Source: Chitinivorax sp. B
GTDB taxonomy: Bacteria; Pseudomonadota; Gammaproteobacteria; Burkholderiales; SCOH01
DNA: 64,000 nucleotides
Reading direction: 5' to 3'
Assembly (NCBI RefSeq): GCF_005503445.1
Contig: NZ_SCOH01000018.1
Span: forward strand, 39,163-103,162
Below are positions 17,417-25,868 of this stretch, in pieces (the stretch's first letter is position 1; each line of letters begins with the position of its first letter). The notes under the pieces are model-generated. The model was not told the DNA's origin. It was given only the letters and a program-made list of their open reading frames with translations, and made no database searches. The translations under genes and the position numbers were made by a program.

Positions 17417-18592
17417 TCAGCCGATCAACCCATTGTTGGCCAGGGCAACAGCCAAGTCATTGATACGATTGTGTGGCAAGCCTGCGAGGTTGATGCGTCC
17501 ACCCGCTACCAGATAGATGGCTGAATCGTGCCGTAATTGGTCAATGGTCATGTCGTTCAATGGCAACATAGAGAACATGCCTTTATGTTGGCGTAGATAG
17601 CCCGCGTCTATCCCATGTACGTTAAGGGCTTGTGCCAACAGATGACGTGTATGGATGATCTGGTGACGCATGGCTACCAGTTCCGCTTGCCAGCAGTGCC
17701 GCAGGGTGTCACTTTCCATGATACGGGCAACGATTTCTGCACCATGGTCCGGTGGCATGGTGTACTGGCGACGCGCCAGTTCAAACAGCTTGCTGCGTAG
17801 CCGTTGTGGGTCCGCTGATTTCACCAGGGCAGCGCCAGTGCGCTCCCGGTACAGGCCAAAATGTTTTGAACAGGAATACACGGCCAGCATTTGGTCGGCG
17901 GCCTCTGCCAGTATCTGCAAACCCATGGCATCTTCCTGTAGTCCCTCTCCAAAACCTTGATAGGCCAGATCCACGAATGGGATAAAGCCTTGTGCCGAAG
18001 CCATGCTGGCCAATTGCCGCCAGTCGCTCTTGTTCAAGTCAACACCGCTTGGATTGTGGCAACAGCCATGTAACAAGACCACGTCTCGCGGTCCCAATTG
18101 GCGGATGGTATCAAAAAATCCATCCCGGTCGAGTTGGGTGCGATTTTCATTCAGATAGGGATAGCTGGCGACGCGCAATCCGGCCGCCTGCATAATGGGA
18201 GCGTGATTTACATAGCTGGGATTGCTGAGCCAAACGCAAGCCTGAGGCTGGCTGGCTGCGATCAAATCGGCCAACAGGCGGAGCCCGCCACTGGCACCAG
18301 GGGTCTGCACCGTAACCCAGGCAGCTGCGTCATAGGCTGGCCCAAGCATCAAATTCATGACAGCTTGGTTAAAGCGTGGATTGCCGGCCGGACCAATGTA
18401 GCTTTTGCTGGCTTGTTCGTTGGCCAAGGTGATGGCGGCAGCCTTTACTGCGCCCATCACTGGGGTCTGGCCATTGGTATCACGATACACACCAATGCCC
18501 AAATCCAGTTTGTGTTCACGGGTGTCGTGACGAAAGGCCTCGGCAACTGACAAAATGGGGTCGGCAGCAGGGATGGGTAAGGAGTTGAACAT
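17417..18592 (-). CDS. aromatic/aspartate amino acid aminotransferase
   Basis: A 391-residue fold-type I PLP enzyme of the AspC/TyrB subgroup. It starts MFNSLPIPAADPILSVAEAFRHD with the N-terminal LDLGIGVYRDTNGQTPVM, YIGPAGNPRFNQAV (substrate loop), CCHNPSGVDL (PLP aspartate region), DLAYQGFGEG and the PLP lysine in YSCSKHFGLYRERTG. It transaminates aspartate or aromatic amino acids with 2-oxoglutarate. It lies 33 bases downstream of an EamA exporter gene and is convergent with the metallopeptidase gene. A divergent Lrp-type regulator sits upstream of that exporter, suggesting control by amino acids (inference). Confidence 0.9.
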   Translation of the reverse strand: MFNSLPIPAADPILSVAEAFRHDTREHKLDLGIGVYRDTNGQTPVMGAVKAAAITLANEQASKSYIGPAGNPRFNQAVMNLMLGPAYDAAAWVTVQTPGASGGLRLLADLIAASQPQACVWLSNPSYVNHAPIMQAAGLRVASYPYLNENRTQLDRDGFFDTIRQLGPRDVVLLHGCCHNPSGVDLNKSDWRQLASMASAQGFIPFVDLAYQGFGEGLQEDAMGLQILAEAADQMLAVYSCSKHFGLYRERTGAALVKSADPQRLRSKLFELARRQYTMPPDHGAEIVARIMESDTLRHCWQAELVAMRHQIIHTRHLLAQALNVHGIDAGYLRQHKGMFSMLPLNDMTIDQLRHDSAIYLVAGGRINLAGLPHNRINDLAVALANNGLIG

Positions 18593-18625
18593 GGCAACGC
18601 TCCGGGAATAACAAAATAGGTTGGT

Positions 18626-19543
18626 TCAGCGGCGATTGATCGGCCAGCTGGCCAGCGCGACCCCTGCGGTAATGATGGCCATACCTGCTAATGAGGCCAT
18701 TCCAGGTAATTCACCAAATAACGGTGCTGCCAGTATTGAAGCCAGTACCGGCGTCAACGCACCAGCTGCAGCGGCGCGTGGCGCGCCCAATCGCGTGATG
18801 GCATAGGCGTAGGACAAGGTAGATAGCAGGCCGACGCCAAGTCCCTGAATCAAACCGTGAAATGCAAGCGATGAGATGGGCATTGCCAGCAGAGTTGTAG
18901 GGAGATGCCCCAGCAATATCCAGACAAGCAACAGTATCAATGAGCCGGTTGAAACAACCGCACCACCTTCCATCGGTTTCAAGCCGGACAGTCTTAAGCA
19001 CACGGTGAAATTGGCCCACATCAGGCTACCCAGCAGGAACAAGCCATAGCCTTGCAGCACGTCGCCGCTGCCATGGTTGAAAGCCAGCATGATCGATGCA
19101 CCGATACTGATCATGGCCAGTGCCAGATATTGGTTGCGTGGTGTTACCTGACGATAGAGCAGTCCACCCAGTAATGCGACGAACAACGGGATCGTGCCAG
19201 GAATCAACGTACTGCCATCACTGACGGGCGCATGGCGCATACCTAAGCCAGCAATCAGGAAATAGGGCAACCCGCTACCTGCAAACATACCAAGCAGATA
19301 GCGTTTGGGTACTGCAACGATGCGTTGCCAGCGGCTGATCAATACCGGCAGGAATACCAAGCCGGCGGGGCCAAAACGGACCAATGCCAGCTCGGCGGGC
19401 GGCAGATTGGCACGGGCGCCGGCCCGCAGTGACAGGAAAAAACTGGCCCAGATCAACACCGTGACCGCCAATGCGGCGATACCGAGATAACTGTCAAAGA
19501 ATTTGCGCTCGGGCTGTAAAGGCAGAGCAATGCTGGCTTTCAT
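18626..19543 (-). CDS. EamA/DMT-family transporter
   Basis: A 305-residue inner-membrane protein with about ten hydrophobic helices in two repeats, as in drug/metabolite transporters such as RhtA/YdcZ-type exporters (AALAVTVLIWASFFLSLRAGA, LALVRFGPAGLVFLPVL, LIPGTIPLFVALLGGLLYRQ, GALTPVLASILAAPLFGELP). It is followed by an aminotransferase gene and is divergent from an Lrp/AsnC regulator, an arrangement typical of amino-acid export modules. The substrate is not defined by sequence. Confidence 0.88.
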   Translation of the reverse strand: MKASIALPLQPERKFFDSYLGIAALAVTVLIWASFFLSLRAGARANLPPAELALVRFGPAGLVFLPVLISRWQRIVAVPKRYLLGMFAGSGLPYFLIAGLGMRHAPVSDGSTLIPGTIPLFVALLGGLLYRQVTPRNQYLALAMISIGASIMLAFNHGSGDVLQGYGLFLLGSLMWANFTVCLRLSGLKPMEGGAVVSTGSLILLLVWILLGHLPTTLLAMPISSLAFHGLIQGLGVGLLSTLSYAYAITRLGAPRAAAAGALTPVLASILAAPLFGELPGMASLAGMAIITAGVALASWPINRR

Positions 19544-19637
19544 GGATGGGCCGTTATTACAGATATGAATATGGTTATTCTCCTACTTGTTGGTGAGTGA
19601 TTTCGGGCAAAAATCCCTGTTAATTTGGAAAAGTTTG

Positions 19638-19679
19638 GTGGTTTCAGTCGCAATTCGACGTAAAATAGGTGGAAACCAC
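19638..19679. promoter_or_regulatory. inverted repeat in the Lrp/EamA divergent promoter region
   Basis: GTGGTTTC (19638-19645) is repeated inverted as GAAACCAC (19672-19679), spacing 26 bases, immediately upstream of the Lrp-type gene start at 19695. It is a candidate operator for the regulator controlling itself and the divergent transporter; binding is inference. Confidence 0.4.
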
Positions 19680-19694
19680 TCAAGGCGTGATGCG

Positions 19695-20162
19695 ATGGAT
19701 CGTATAGACCGGCAATTGCTGACGTTGCTGCAGGCCGATGGTCGGCTGACCGTGGCAGAACTGGCTGACAAGGTGGCGTTGTCAGCTTCCCCGTGTGCGC
19801 GACGGCTGAAGCGCCTGGAAGACAGCGGCATCATCAGCGGTTACCGTGCGGTGCTGAATCGCAACCGCTTGCAATTGGCGACGACGGTATTTGTGAACGT
19901 ACGCCTGATGCACCATCGGGAAGACGCTGTACGATTGTTTGAAGAAGCGGTGCTACACATGGAGGAGGTCATCAGCTGCCATGTGGTCTCTGGCGCATTC
20001 GACTATTTATTGGAAGTGGTGGTGCGGGACCTGCCCGATTATGAGAAGCTGGTACGCAAGTTGCAAATGCTCTCGATGGTGCAGGATATCACCAGCAATT
20101 TCGCGATTCGCACCGTCAAAAGTGGAGCCCCCTTGCCATTGTCGTTTGTCAGTCAAACCTGA
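19695..20162 (+). CDS. Lrp/AsnC-family transcriptional regulator
   Basis: A 155-residue regulator. The N-terminal helix-turn-helix is MDRIDRQLLTLLQADGRLTVAELADKVALSASPCARRLKRLEDSGIISGYRAVL. The C-terminal RAM (ligand-binding ferredoxin-like) domain has FVNVRLMHHREDAVRLFEEAV, CHVVSGAFDYLLEVVVRDLPDYEKLV and ITSNFAIRTVK. Length and order are standard. The start is set at the MDRID codon, typical of the family; a longer frame from 19587 runs into the divergent promoter region. It probably controls the EamA exporter in response to amino acids. Confidence 0.92.
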   Translation: MDRIDRQLLTLLQADGRLTVAELADKVALSASPCARRLKRLEDSGIISGYRAVLNRNRLQLATTVFVNVRLMHHREDAVRLFEEAVLHMEEVISCHVVSGAFDYLLEVVVRDLPDYEKLVRKLQMLSMVQDITSNFAIRTVKSGAPLPLSFVSQT

Positions 20163-20212
20163 AGGTTGCTGACCGCTGCATTGATTCTTGTTTTCAGAAA
20201 GTGATCCACACC

Positions 20213-20599
20213 ATGTTTTATCATTCCTCTCAAATCGGGCCGGATATCGCTGCGGTCAAACTGGCTTTGCGCAAAGGCTTTTCGTTAGGTAGCGAGGTTT
20301 GCATTGCCGTGACCGAATTGCGTGAGCTGGACGGCGCATTGGGTGAGGTGCTGGGTGAACGTGCCGTCAAATTTCTGAAAAAGGACGGCAAGGCCCAATA
20401 TTTTGGCAAGCCAGTCAAACTGTTGACCACCAAGGTGGACCCTGGCCCATTGTATGGCGCTATTCTTGCGGCCTATGTGCCGTTGCCCCAGCTTGAAGCC
20501 TGGGCGGCCAAATATCCCAAACAACACATTATTTACCTACCACCTGACGAGGCGGCGTTGTCTGCTTATCAGTCCCAGCGGCAGACGATGTCGGTTTAA
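20213..20599 (+). CDS. conserved-looking small protein of unknown function
   Basis: A 128-residue, signal-peptide-free protein with alternating strands and helices (IGPDIAAVKLALRKGFSLG, VCIAVTELRELDGALGEVLGERAVKFLKK, PLYGAILAAYVPLPQLEAWAAKY). Codon use matches its neighbours. A GTG at 20201 is an alternative start. It lies 23 bases upstream of a methyltransferase gene and downstream of the Lrp gene. I do not recognise the family; it may act with the methyltransferase. Confidence 0.6.
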   Translation: MFYHSSQIGPDIAAVKLALRKGFSLGSEVCIAVTELRELDGALGEVLGERAVKFLKKDGKAQYFGKPVKLLTTKVDPGPLYGAILAAYVPLPQLEAWAAKYPKQHIIYLPPDEAALSAYQSQRQTMSV

Positions 20600-20622
20600 G
20601 TACGGTTTTAGAAAGCAATACC

Positions 20623-21453
20623 ATGCAACAAGACAAGAACGACATTCGTCCCGGTCAATCGCTTGAGCTGCTGAAAGCGCTGCATATTCTGACCCGTGAC
20701 GGCAAAATGAATCAGGACAGCCGTCGCAAATTGAAACAGGTCTACCACTTGTACCAATTCATCGAACCGCTGTTACAGGATGTCAAACAGCGTCACGATG
20801 TGGTCAGGTTGGTGGATCATGGGGCGGGAAAGTCATACCTTGGTTTCATTTTGTACGATCTGTTCTTCAAGACACTAAACGACACTTCGCATATCTACGG
20901 CATCGAGACCCGTGATGAGTTGGTCACCAAATCGCGTGAGTTGGCACATCATCTGGGTTTTCCAGGGATGTCTTTTCTGAATCTGTCTGTTGCGGATTCC
21001 ATTACTTCTGATCAACTGCCAGAACAGATCGATGTGGTGACCGCGTTGCATGCTTGCAACACAGCCACTGACGATGCCATTCACTTTGCGCTGAAAAAAC
21101 AGGCTCGGCACATCGTGCTGGTACCGTGCTGTCAGGCCGAAGTGGCCAGCGAGTTGCGTAAGAACAAAGCTGTAGCACTGGCTAATCCACTGGCCGAGTT
21201 GTGGCGGCACCCTATCCATACCCGTGAATTCGGTAGCCAGGCCACCAATGTATTGCGTTGCTTGCAACTACAAGCTCATGGTTACCAAGTCACAGTGACT
21301 GAACTGGTAGGTTGGGAACATTCCATGAAGAATGAGTTGATCGTGGCCCAGTACAATAAGGATGTACCGCGGCGTAAACCGGCCGAACGGCTGAAGATGT
21401 TGCTGGAAGAATTGGGATTGCAATCACTGGAACAGCGGTTCTTTGTCGATTGA
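20623..21453 (+). CDS. SAM-dependent methyltransferase (Methyltransf_32 type)
   Basis: A 276-residue methyltransferase with SAM motif I LVDHGAGKSYLGFILYDLFF (about residues 60-79), acidic motif IYGIETRDELVTKSREL, and the family-specific HACNTATDDAIHFALKKQARHIVLVPCCQAEVA. The H-A-C-[ND]-x-A-T-D-D-A and P-C-C-Q pattern characterises proteins annotated as Methyltransf_32, whose substrates are mostly unknown. A transcription terminator follows at 21482. Confidence 0.82.
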   Translation: MQQDKNDIRPGQSLELLKALHILTRDGKMNQDSRRKLKQVYHLYQFIEPLLQDVKQRHDVVRLVDHGAGKSYLGFILYDLFFKTLNDTSHIYGIETRDELVTKSRELAHHLGFPGMSFLNLSVADSITSDQLPEQIDVVTALHACNTATDDAIHFALKKQARHIVLVPCCQAEVASELRKNKAVALANPLAELWRHPIHTREFGSQATNVLRCLQLQAHGYQVTVTELVGWEHSMKNELIVAQYNKDVPRRKPAERLKMLLEELGLQSLEQRFFVD

Positions 21454-21481
21454 GCCTGTGGCAGTTGTCTCAAAACCCAGT

Positions 21482-21509
21482 AAAGGCGCCAGTACAGACT
21501 GGCGCCTTT
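21482..21509. terminator. bidirectional terminator
   Basis: AAAGGCGCCAGT and ACTGGCGCCTTT form a perfect 12-bp stem with a 4-base loop between the converging methyltransferase and cysteine-cluster genes. A/T runs flank both sides. Confidence 0.85.
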
Positions 21510-21526
21510 GTGTTTCAGGAAGACGG

Positions 21527-21931
21527 TTACTTCATTCGATATGCGCAATACCCTGGCCGTGGCCCGACCTGAGGGTGATTGCGACAGGTATTGGGGCGCT
21601 TGTCGTAAATACTGCAGCGGCGAGTTTTGGCGTCAAGAAACACACAGTCGCTGTTGGCACGGCGAGCTAAAGTGAAGGTGCTGGTCTTGAAATTAAAGTG
21701 ATCAATGATGCCAGCTTTGATCAAGCGTTTGGCGATCTGCTTGGGCGCATCGGCTTCAATTTCGAACGCGTCCACCACATCCATCCTTACCAGATCCACC
21801 AGTTTTACCTCGGCAGGCATGGTACAACAGGTAGCGATACAGCCATCACATAGTCCTGCCCGGTATTTGAGCCACGTATCAGTACGATCAAGGTTGGAGA
21901 TGTGGGTGACTTTCTTGACTGGGGCAGACAT
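21527..21931 (-). CDS. YkgJ-family cysteine-cluster protein
   Basis: A 134-residue protein with the conserved cysteine arrangement of the YkgJ/CxxCxxCC family: GLCDGCIATCCTMPAEVKL near the N-terminus, then CVFLDAKTRRCSIYDKRPNTCRNHP and YCAYRMK near the C-terminus. These cysteines are thought to bind zinc or an iron-sulfur cluster; function is not established for most members. It has no signal peptide. Convergent with the methyltransferase gene and sharing its terminator. Confidence 0.85.
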   Translation of the reverse strand: MSAPVKKVTHISNLDRTDTWLKYRAGLCDGCIATCCTMPAEVKLVDLVRMDVVDAFEIEADAPKQIAKRLIKAGIIDHFNFKTSTFTLARRANSDCVFLDAKTRRCSIYDKRPNTCRNHPQVGPRPGYCAYRMK

Positions 21932-22126
21932 AAGGTAGTGCGAGAAAAAGCGGGATTATCTCCAAAAATCGGTTACTTTGCTTAGGCTTTTCAGTGCTTG
22001 TTACATTCTTCTAAATACTTGATATGGCATATGAAGGTGCCAGCCTAGGTTTGCATCATTAGAATGGTTAGCTTCTTCGCTCTGGCTATCGCCTAGATGC
22101 GGATACCCAGCCAGGAAGGGCACTGA

Positions 22127-23527
22127 ATGAATCGTCACGTTGTGATCGTTGGTGGTGGCTTTTGTGGTGCAACCCTTTTATTCCACCTATTGCGTCGGGG
22201 CGATAGGTCCCTTCGGGTCACTGTGGTCGATCCTTCGTTGGAGCTCGGGAGAGGGTTGGCCTATGCAGCATGGGCTCAGCAATCCTTGTTAAACGTCCCC
22301 TGTGGTGATATGAGCCTTGATGCGGCGGAGCCAGATGATTTTCTTGTCTGGGCGCGGTTGCGTTTTCCCAATGTCACGCCACACAGTTTTCTGCCACGAG
22401 CCGTCTATGGACAGTACATCATGGAGCGTGTGTACAGCGTGTGGCGTGACGAATGTGTAGCGCATTTGCGCGATTCGGTAACAATGCTGAGGCCAGAATT
22501 GGCTGGCTGGCAAGTTACCCTGAGCCGCGGTCATTCATTGATGGCAACAGAGGTCGTGCTGGCGCTGGGCAACCCACCAATGTTTGATCCCTTGGGGCAG
22601 TGTGGACTACCAACGAATCATCCTTATTACTTTCCTACCCCTTGGCCCTGTGTCGCGCTGCCAATTACACACCGCAATGCATCGGTGATGATGATCGGCA
22701 CCGGCCTGAGCATGGTTGACCAATACCTGGCATTGCGCGCACAGGGGCACAGCGGGCCTTGTTATGCTGTTTCACGGCATGGATTACTACCGCATACCCA
22801 CATCACACCGCTCCCCATACTCCCGTCCGAACTGGCGATGAGAATTCGTAGTGCTGTATCACAAGGCACGCTATATCAGCGGTTGCGGGCATTTCGTTCA
22901 TTGGTTAGGCAAGCTGGGCCTGCCTGGTCGTGGCAAGCGCAGTTCAAGGTGTTACGGGAAAATGCAACAATGCTTTGGCAAACCTTGCCGCACAAGGAGC
23001 GCCACCGTTTTATAAGACATTTAAGGCCGTATTGGGACGCCCATCGACACCGCATGGCCCCTGAAGTTGGGGAGGCCATTCTGTCGGCGGTGCAGGATGG
23101 TGCTTTACAACTGTTACGTGGCCGTTTCCTGCATGTTCATACGGCCAGTGGGCGCTTTGTTGTGACGATGGCAGTGGGGCCTGATGAGCCGACGTCGTTG
23201 GAAGTGGATGTCCTGATCAATTGCACCGGCCCATGCTACCAAGCCGCCTTACGGCGACCGCTGGAACAAACACTGGTCCAACAGGGGCTAGCTCAACCAG
23301 ATGTGCTTGGGCTGGGCCTACAATGCATGCCGGATGGCCAAATGATTGATGTGCGCGGCCAGCCTGTCATTGGGCTTCATATGATCGGCCATGCACGGCG
23401 TGGCAGCATTTGGGAATCCACATCGGTACCAGAGTTGCGAGTACAAGCACAACAATTGGCTTCTTTATTGCTGCGCGTGGCCACTCCGCATGGTGCAAAA
23501 CCATTTGTAACCCAACCTGTTCGCTAG
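22127..23527 (+). CDS. FAD/NAD(P)-binding protein (NAD_binding_9 type)
   Basis: A 466-residue protein starting with a dinucleotide-binding loop (HVVIVGGGFCGATLLFHLLRRG) followed by GRGLAYAAWAQQSLLNVPCGDMSLDAAEPDDFLVWARLRFP. This is the signature of the large family of FAD-NAD(P)-binding proteins related to HpnW/YdhS. Mid-protein it has a second nucleotide-binding loop (ASVMMIGTGLSMVDQYLALRAQG) and near the end LINCTGPCYQ. The chemistry is unknown. It stands alone between gene-poor stretches. Confidence 0.8.
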   Translation: MNRHVVIVGGGFCGATLLFHLLRRGDRSLRVTVVDPSLELGRGLAYAAWAQQSLLNVPCGDMSLDAAEPDDFLVWARLRFPNVTPHSFLPRAVYGQYIMERVYSVWRDECVAHLRDSVTMLRPELAGWQVTLSRGHSLMATEVVLALGNPPMFDPLGQCGLPTNHPYYFPTPWPCVALPITHRNASVMMIGTGLSMVDQYLALRAQGHSGPCYAVSRHGLLPHTHITPLPILPSELAMRIRSAVSQGTLYQRLRAFRSLVRQAGPAWSWQAQFKVLRENATMLWQTLPHKERHRFIRHLRPYWDAHRHRMAPEVGEAILSAVQDGALQLLRGRFLHVHTASGRFVVTMAVGPDEPTSLEVDVLINCTGPCYQAALRRPLEQTLVQQGLAQPDVLGLGLQCMPDGQMIDVRGQPVIGLHMIGHARRGSIWESTSVPELRVQAQQLASLLLRVATPHGAKPFVTQPVR

Positions 23528-24185
23528 TCTAGTACTGCAATGTGGCCGAGTCTGGCTGCTGCACCTCGCCAGCAAAATTTCAAATCGCATTCGATTGAAA
23601 AACTATATATAGCAAAGGTTGTTTTGCCTGATTTGAGGATAGCCATGGATTGGCGGGAGCGCCTTGCTGACAAGGTACATGAGGTCTTATGTATCACTTA
23701 CTTCTCCTGCTATGAGTGATTCTGATCGTATCACCAACTACCGCAATCCATAGTATGCAGTTCGCCTTAACTATTAAATCCCCATATCGGTTGATAAGAC
23801 GACTTGATCTACAACACAACAAAGTCTAATTGTTGATATTTTTCGTACCTACCATTACCGTTAACGCCATTTTTAATCGTTAGTTACATCATAGTTAAGT
23901 AGCATAGCGCATTACAGGTGTAGTTTTATATTCAGTATATTTGACATATTATGATTGGATTGATATGGTATTTGCATTATTTGCTGTGGTCAAGGTGCAA
24001 TCTGAAGTTATTCCGCCTCGTTGCCACAATCATATGCACGGTCTGAATTGACACTTTTGATTGTCCAGTAAATGGCACCGATGGTTTGCCAATCTTTGGC
24101 CTTAACTCACCGTGAATTTCTAGTGTGAACACAGGCAAGGTGCTTTAGCGCAGTGTGTAACGTTGTGCTTCTGTGCAATGGGCTC
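23528..24185. other. gene-free stretch before the repeat cluster
   Basis: About 660 bases with many stops in all frames and AT-rich sections near 23800-23990. I see no gene or hairpin that I can support. Confidence 0.5.
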
Positions 24186-24194
24186 ACCTTGAGG

Positions 24195-24351
24195 CACCTC
24201 GTTATACACATCTTTTTAATCATTTAAAAACAGTTAGTTACAAGAAGCCGTTGTGAATCCTTTAGTGGCATGGTCAACAAGCTAAATCAAGGGCTTACGC
24301 AAAGCACCACCCTACAAATTGCATGACAAACGAGTTGTGTATCCCGAGGTG
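24195..24351. mobile_element. MITE-like element A, copy 1 (157 bp)
   Basis: The termini are inverted repeats: CACCTCGTTATACAC (24195-24209) against GTGTATCCCGAGGTG (24337-24351), 13 of 15 positions pairing. Perfect 9-bp direct repeats ACCTTGAGG flank it at 24186-24194 and 24352-24360, the footprint of a transposition event. About 90 percent of the interior is shared with the copy at 31781. There is no room for a transposase, so it must have been moved in trans by an IS with the same ends. Confidence 0.88.
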
Positions 24352-24454
24352 ACCTTGAGGCTGCCACATCATTAGCGTGAGTCGCTTGGCTCTAAACACG
24401 CAGGCCTTGATCGCGACCTCACGTAACGCCATTTCAAAAAATAGATTCAATGCC

Positions 24455-24602
24455 TAAGAACCTGTTCAACGTCTTATTGCGCGACCACGATCAGGGCTCA
24501 TGTGCTGCTCAAAATCCTCATGTATCACCCATACACCCCGGTTTTTGCGCTGCGCTTCACCCCGCTGGTGGCCGCTCATCACAGACTTTGAACAGGCTCT
24601 AA
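24455..24602. repeat. palindrome-ended repeat, possible MITE or IS deletion derivative
   Basis: TAAGAACCTGTTCAACGTC at the left end and GACTTTGAACAGGCTCTAA at the right end pair at 16 of 19 positions. CTAAGAAC occurs at both boundaries (24454-24461 and 24599-24606) and partly overlaps the inverted repeats, so the exact duplication is ambiguous. The interior has an open frame (minus strand) without initiation signals. No second copy is in this window. Confidence 0.6.
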
Positions 24603-24669
24603 GAACAGCGCTGCCGGGTGAATACCCCTGTTCACCTTCCCTTAACTTAATCAATAAAGGATGTTGGTA

Positions 24670-25545
24670 ATGAACCTGCGCAAAGTTGCCACAGGGCTGT
24701 CCGCCCTTGCGCTTATTTTTGCTGTCGCCCTACAAGCTCGTAGCCTGCATGATTTAATCAAACTCCCAGTAAAGCACGACAAGCAAGAATACCGGTCCGG
24801 TAGCGTAAGTCAGAGAGAAGCACTGGCACTTTATTCGGCAAAACAAAAGCAAGATTCGTTTTCGGCCTGTAAAGACCAATTTCCTGCCGGAAAGCCGCTA
24901 GATATTGACAGAATGCCCGCAAAGATGAAGCCGATGGCGTTGTGTTCGGACAACTTTGCAGTGTTGTATTCCAAGACAAGCAAAACGCCTATGATCGTTG
25001 TTGAACGGCTTTCGTCAGCACAACTTAATGATGCCAAAGGCGAGGAGCGAACCAATGCATTCTATGCGGACCCGCGCATTCCCAGCGGCGCACGGGCCGA
25101 GCTAAGTGACTACCGTGGCCAGACTCCGCCTGTGGATCGAGGGCATCAAGCACCAGCTGCCGATGCGCCAAATCAAAAAGCGATGGCGCAGTCATTTGCA
25201 CTATCGAATATGGTGCCGCAGGACCCAACCAACAATCGAAAAATCTGGAGCAAGATCGAATCAGATGTGAGGAAGTACGTTAAACGCGCAGGTGGCAACG
25301 TTTTTGTATTTACCGGTCCGATTTTTGACTCCGGGCATGCCGTCATTGGGAAAAACAAGGTTTGGGTACCAACGCGATTATTCAAGTTGGTATACGACGA
25401 GAACTCGCAGCGGGCCTGGGCTTACATACTCCCTAATAGCGAGACTCGTATTGAGAAGCCAATGGACTATTCAAATTTTGTGAAGGCGACTGGCCTGCGC
25501 CTCTTGGAAAGTCAAGTTGTATCCGGATCATTGCACCGATCTTGA
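24670..25545 (+). CDS. secreted DNA/RNA non-specific endonuclease
   Basis: A 291-residue protein with a signal peptide (MNLRKVATGLSALALIFAVALQARS) and a beta-beta-alpha-metal (EndA/NucA-type) nuclease domain. Its catalytic segment is DRGHQAPAAD with His159, and the metal-ligand Asn lies in PTNNRKIWSKIE (about residue 188). FVFTGPIF and VWVPTRLFKLVYDE are downstream strands of the same fold. It probably degrades extracellular or periplasmic nucleic acid. The ATG at 24670 has AAAGG 10 bases upstream; another ATG lies at 24661. It sits alone among repeats. Confidence 0.88.
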   Translation: MNLRKVATGLSALALIFAVALQARSLHDLIKLPVKHDKQEYRSGSVSQREALALYSAKQKQDSFSACKDQFPAGKPLDIDRMPAKMKPMALCSDNFAVLYSKTSKTPMIVVERLSSAQLNDAKGEERTNAFYADPRIPSGARAELSDYRGQTPPVDRGHQAPAADAPNQKAMAQSFALSNMVPQDPTNNRKIWSKIESDVRKYVKRAGGNVFVFTGPIFDSGHAVIGKNKVWVPTRLFKLVYDENSQRAWAYILPNSETRIEKPMDYSNFVKATGLRLLESQVVSGSLHRS

Positions 25546-25724
25546 GCAATGGGCATGTCGAATTCAGGCGGTCTGCATGGTCGCCAAATCACTTAATGGC
25601 CCTCTACACCAAAGGCTTCAACCACTTCGTTACCTCCTTGATTGTTCTGATTGCTTCTGGCGGGAGCAAAACTCACCGGGTGGGATTTGCACCCGCAAAT
25701 AAGCACCACCTTGCTATGGCACAC
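25546..25724 (-). mobile_element. possible 5' fragment of a group II intron
   Basis: Read on the minus strand from 25724, the sequence starts GTGTGCC, matching the group II intron 5' consensus GUGYG. It continues with AGCAAGGTGGTG, GCGGGTGCAAATCCC and AATCAAGGAGGTAACGAAG, blocks laid out like domain I of bacterial introns such as those starting GTGTGCCCAGCA. The inner boundary near 25546 is uncertain. No intron-encoded reverse transcriptase or 3' domain V follows, so it would be a truncated remnant. Identification is from memory of intron consensus, not a covariance model. Confidence 0.4.
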
Positions 25725-25810
25725 GTTGGACTCAGGTGACCACAGAATGTTAACGTTTTACCTAGGTTGCGCCCAATGAATCCGTTGGTGCCTGTGGCCA
25801 ATATTTGCAT
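25725..25810 (-). pseudogene. broken NAD-dependent epimerase/dehydratase, N-terminus only
   Basis: On the minus strand a GAAAGGG site is followed by ATG and a 28-codon reading frame, MQILATGTNGFIGRNLGKTL then TFCGHLSPT. The Rossmann pattern (I-L-x-T-G-x-N-G-F-I-G-x-x-L...L...GH) matches the first beta-alpha unit of extended short-chain dehydrogenases. It ends abruptly at the GTGTGCC of the presumed intron; reading on gives unrelated residues and a stop at 25673. It lies 58 bases downstream of gmhB on the same strand, so it was probably once part of that sugar-nucleotide gene set. Confidence 0.65.
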
Positions 25811-25868
25811 TGTGTTGCCCTTTCAGAATTGAAATGGCTACCACAAACTGCGTCATGATATATGGGCT

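Noticed and set aside
17394..17418. GAACCCA...TGGGTTC hairpin between converging genes
   Set aside because: Only a 7-bp stem with an 11-base loop and it overlaps the aminotransferase stop codon; too weak to call.
24466..24654. Minus-strand 62-codon frame next to the nuclease gene
   Set aside because: It mostly covers a palindrome-ended repeat and lacks a start signal; better explained as the repeat itself.
25673..25724. Continuation of the epimerase-like frame to a stop
   Set aside because: After GHLSPT the residues no longer fit the fold and coincide with the presumed intron sequence, so this part is treated as non-coding.
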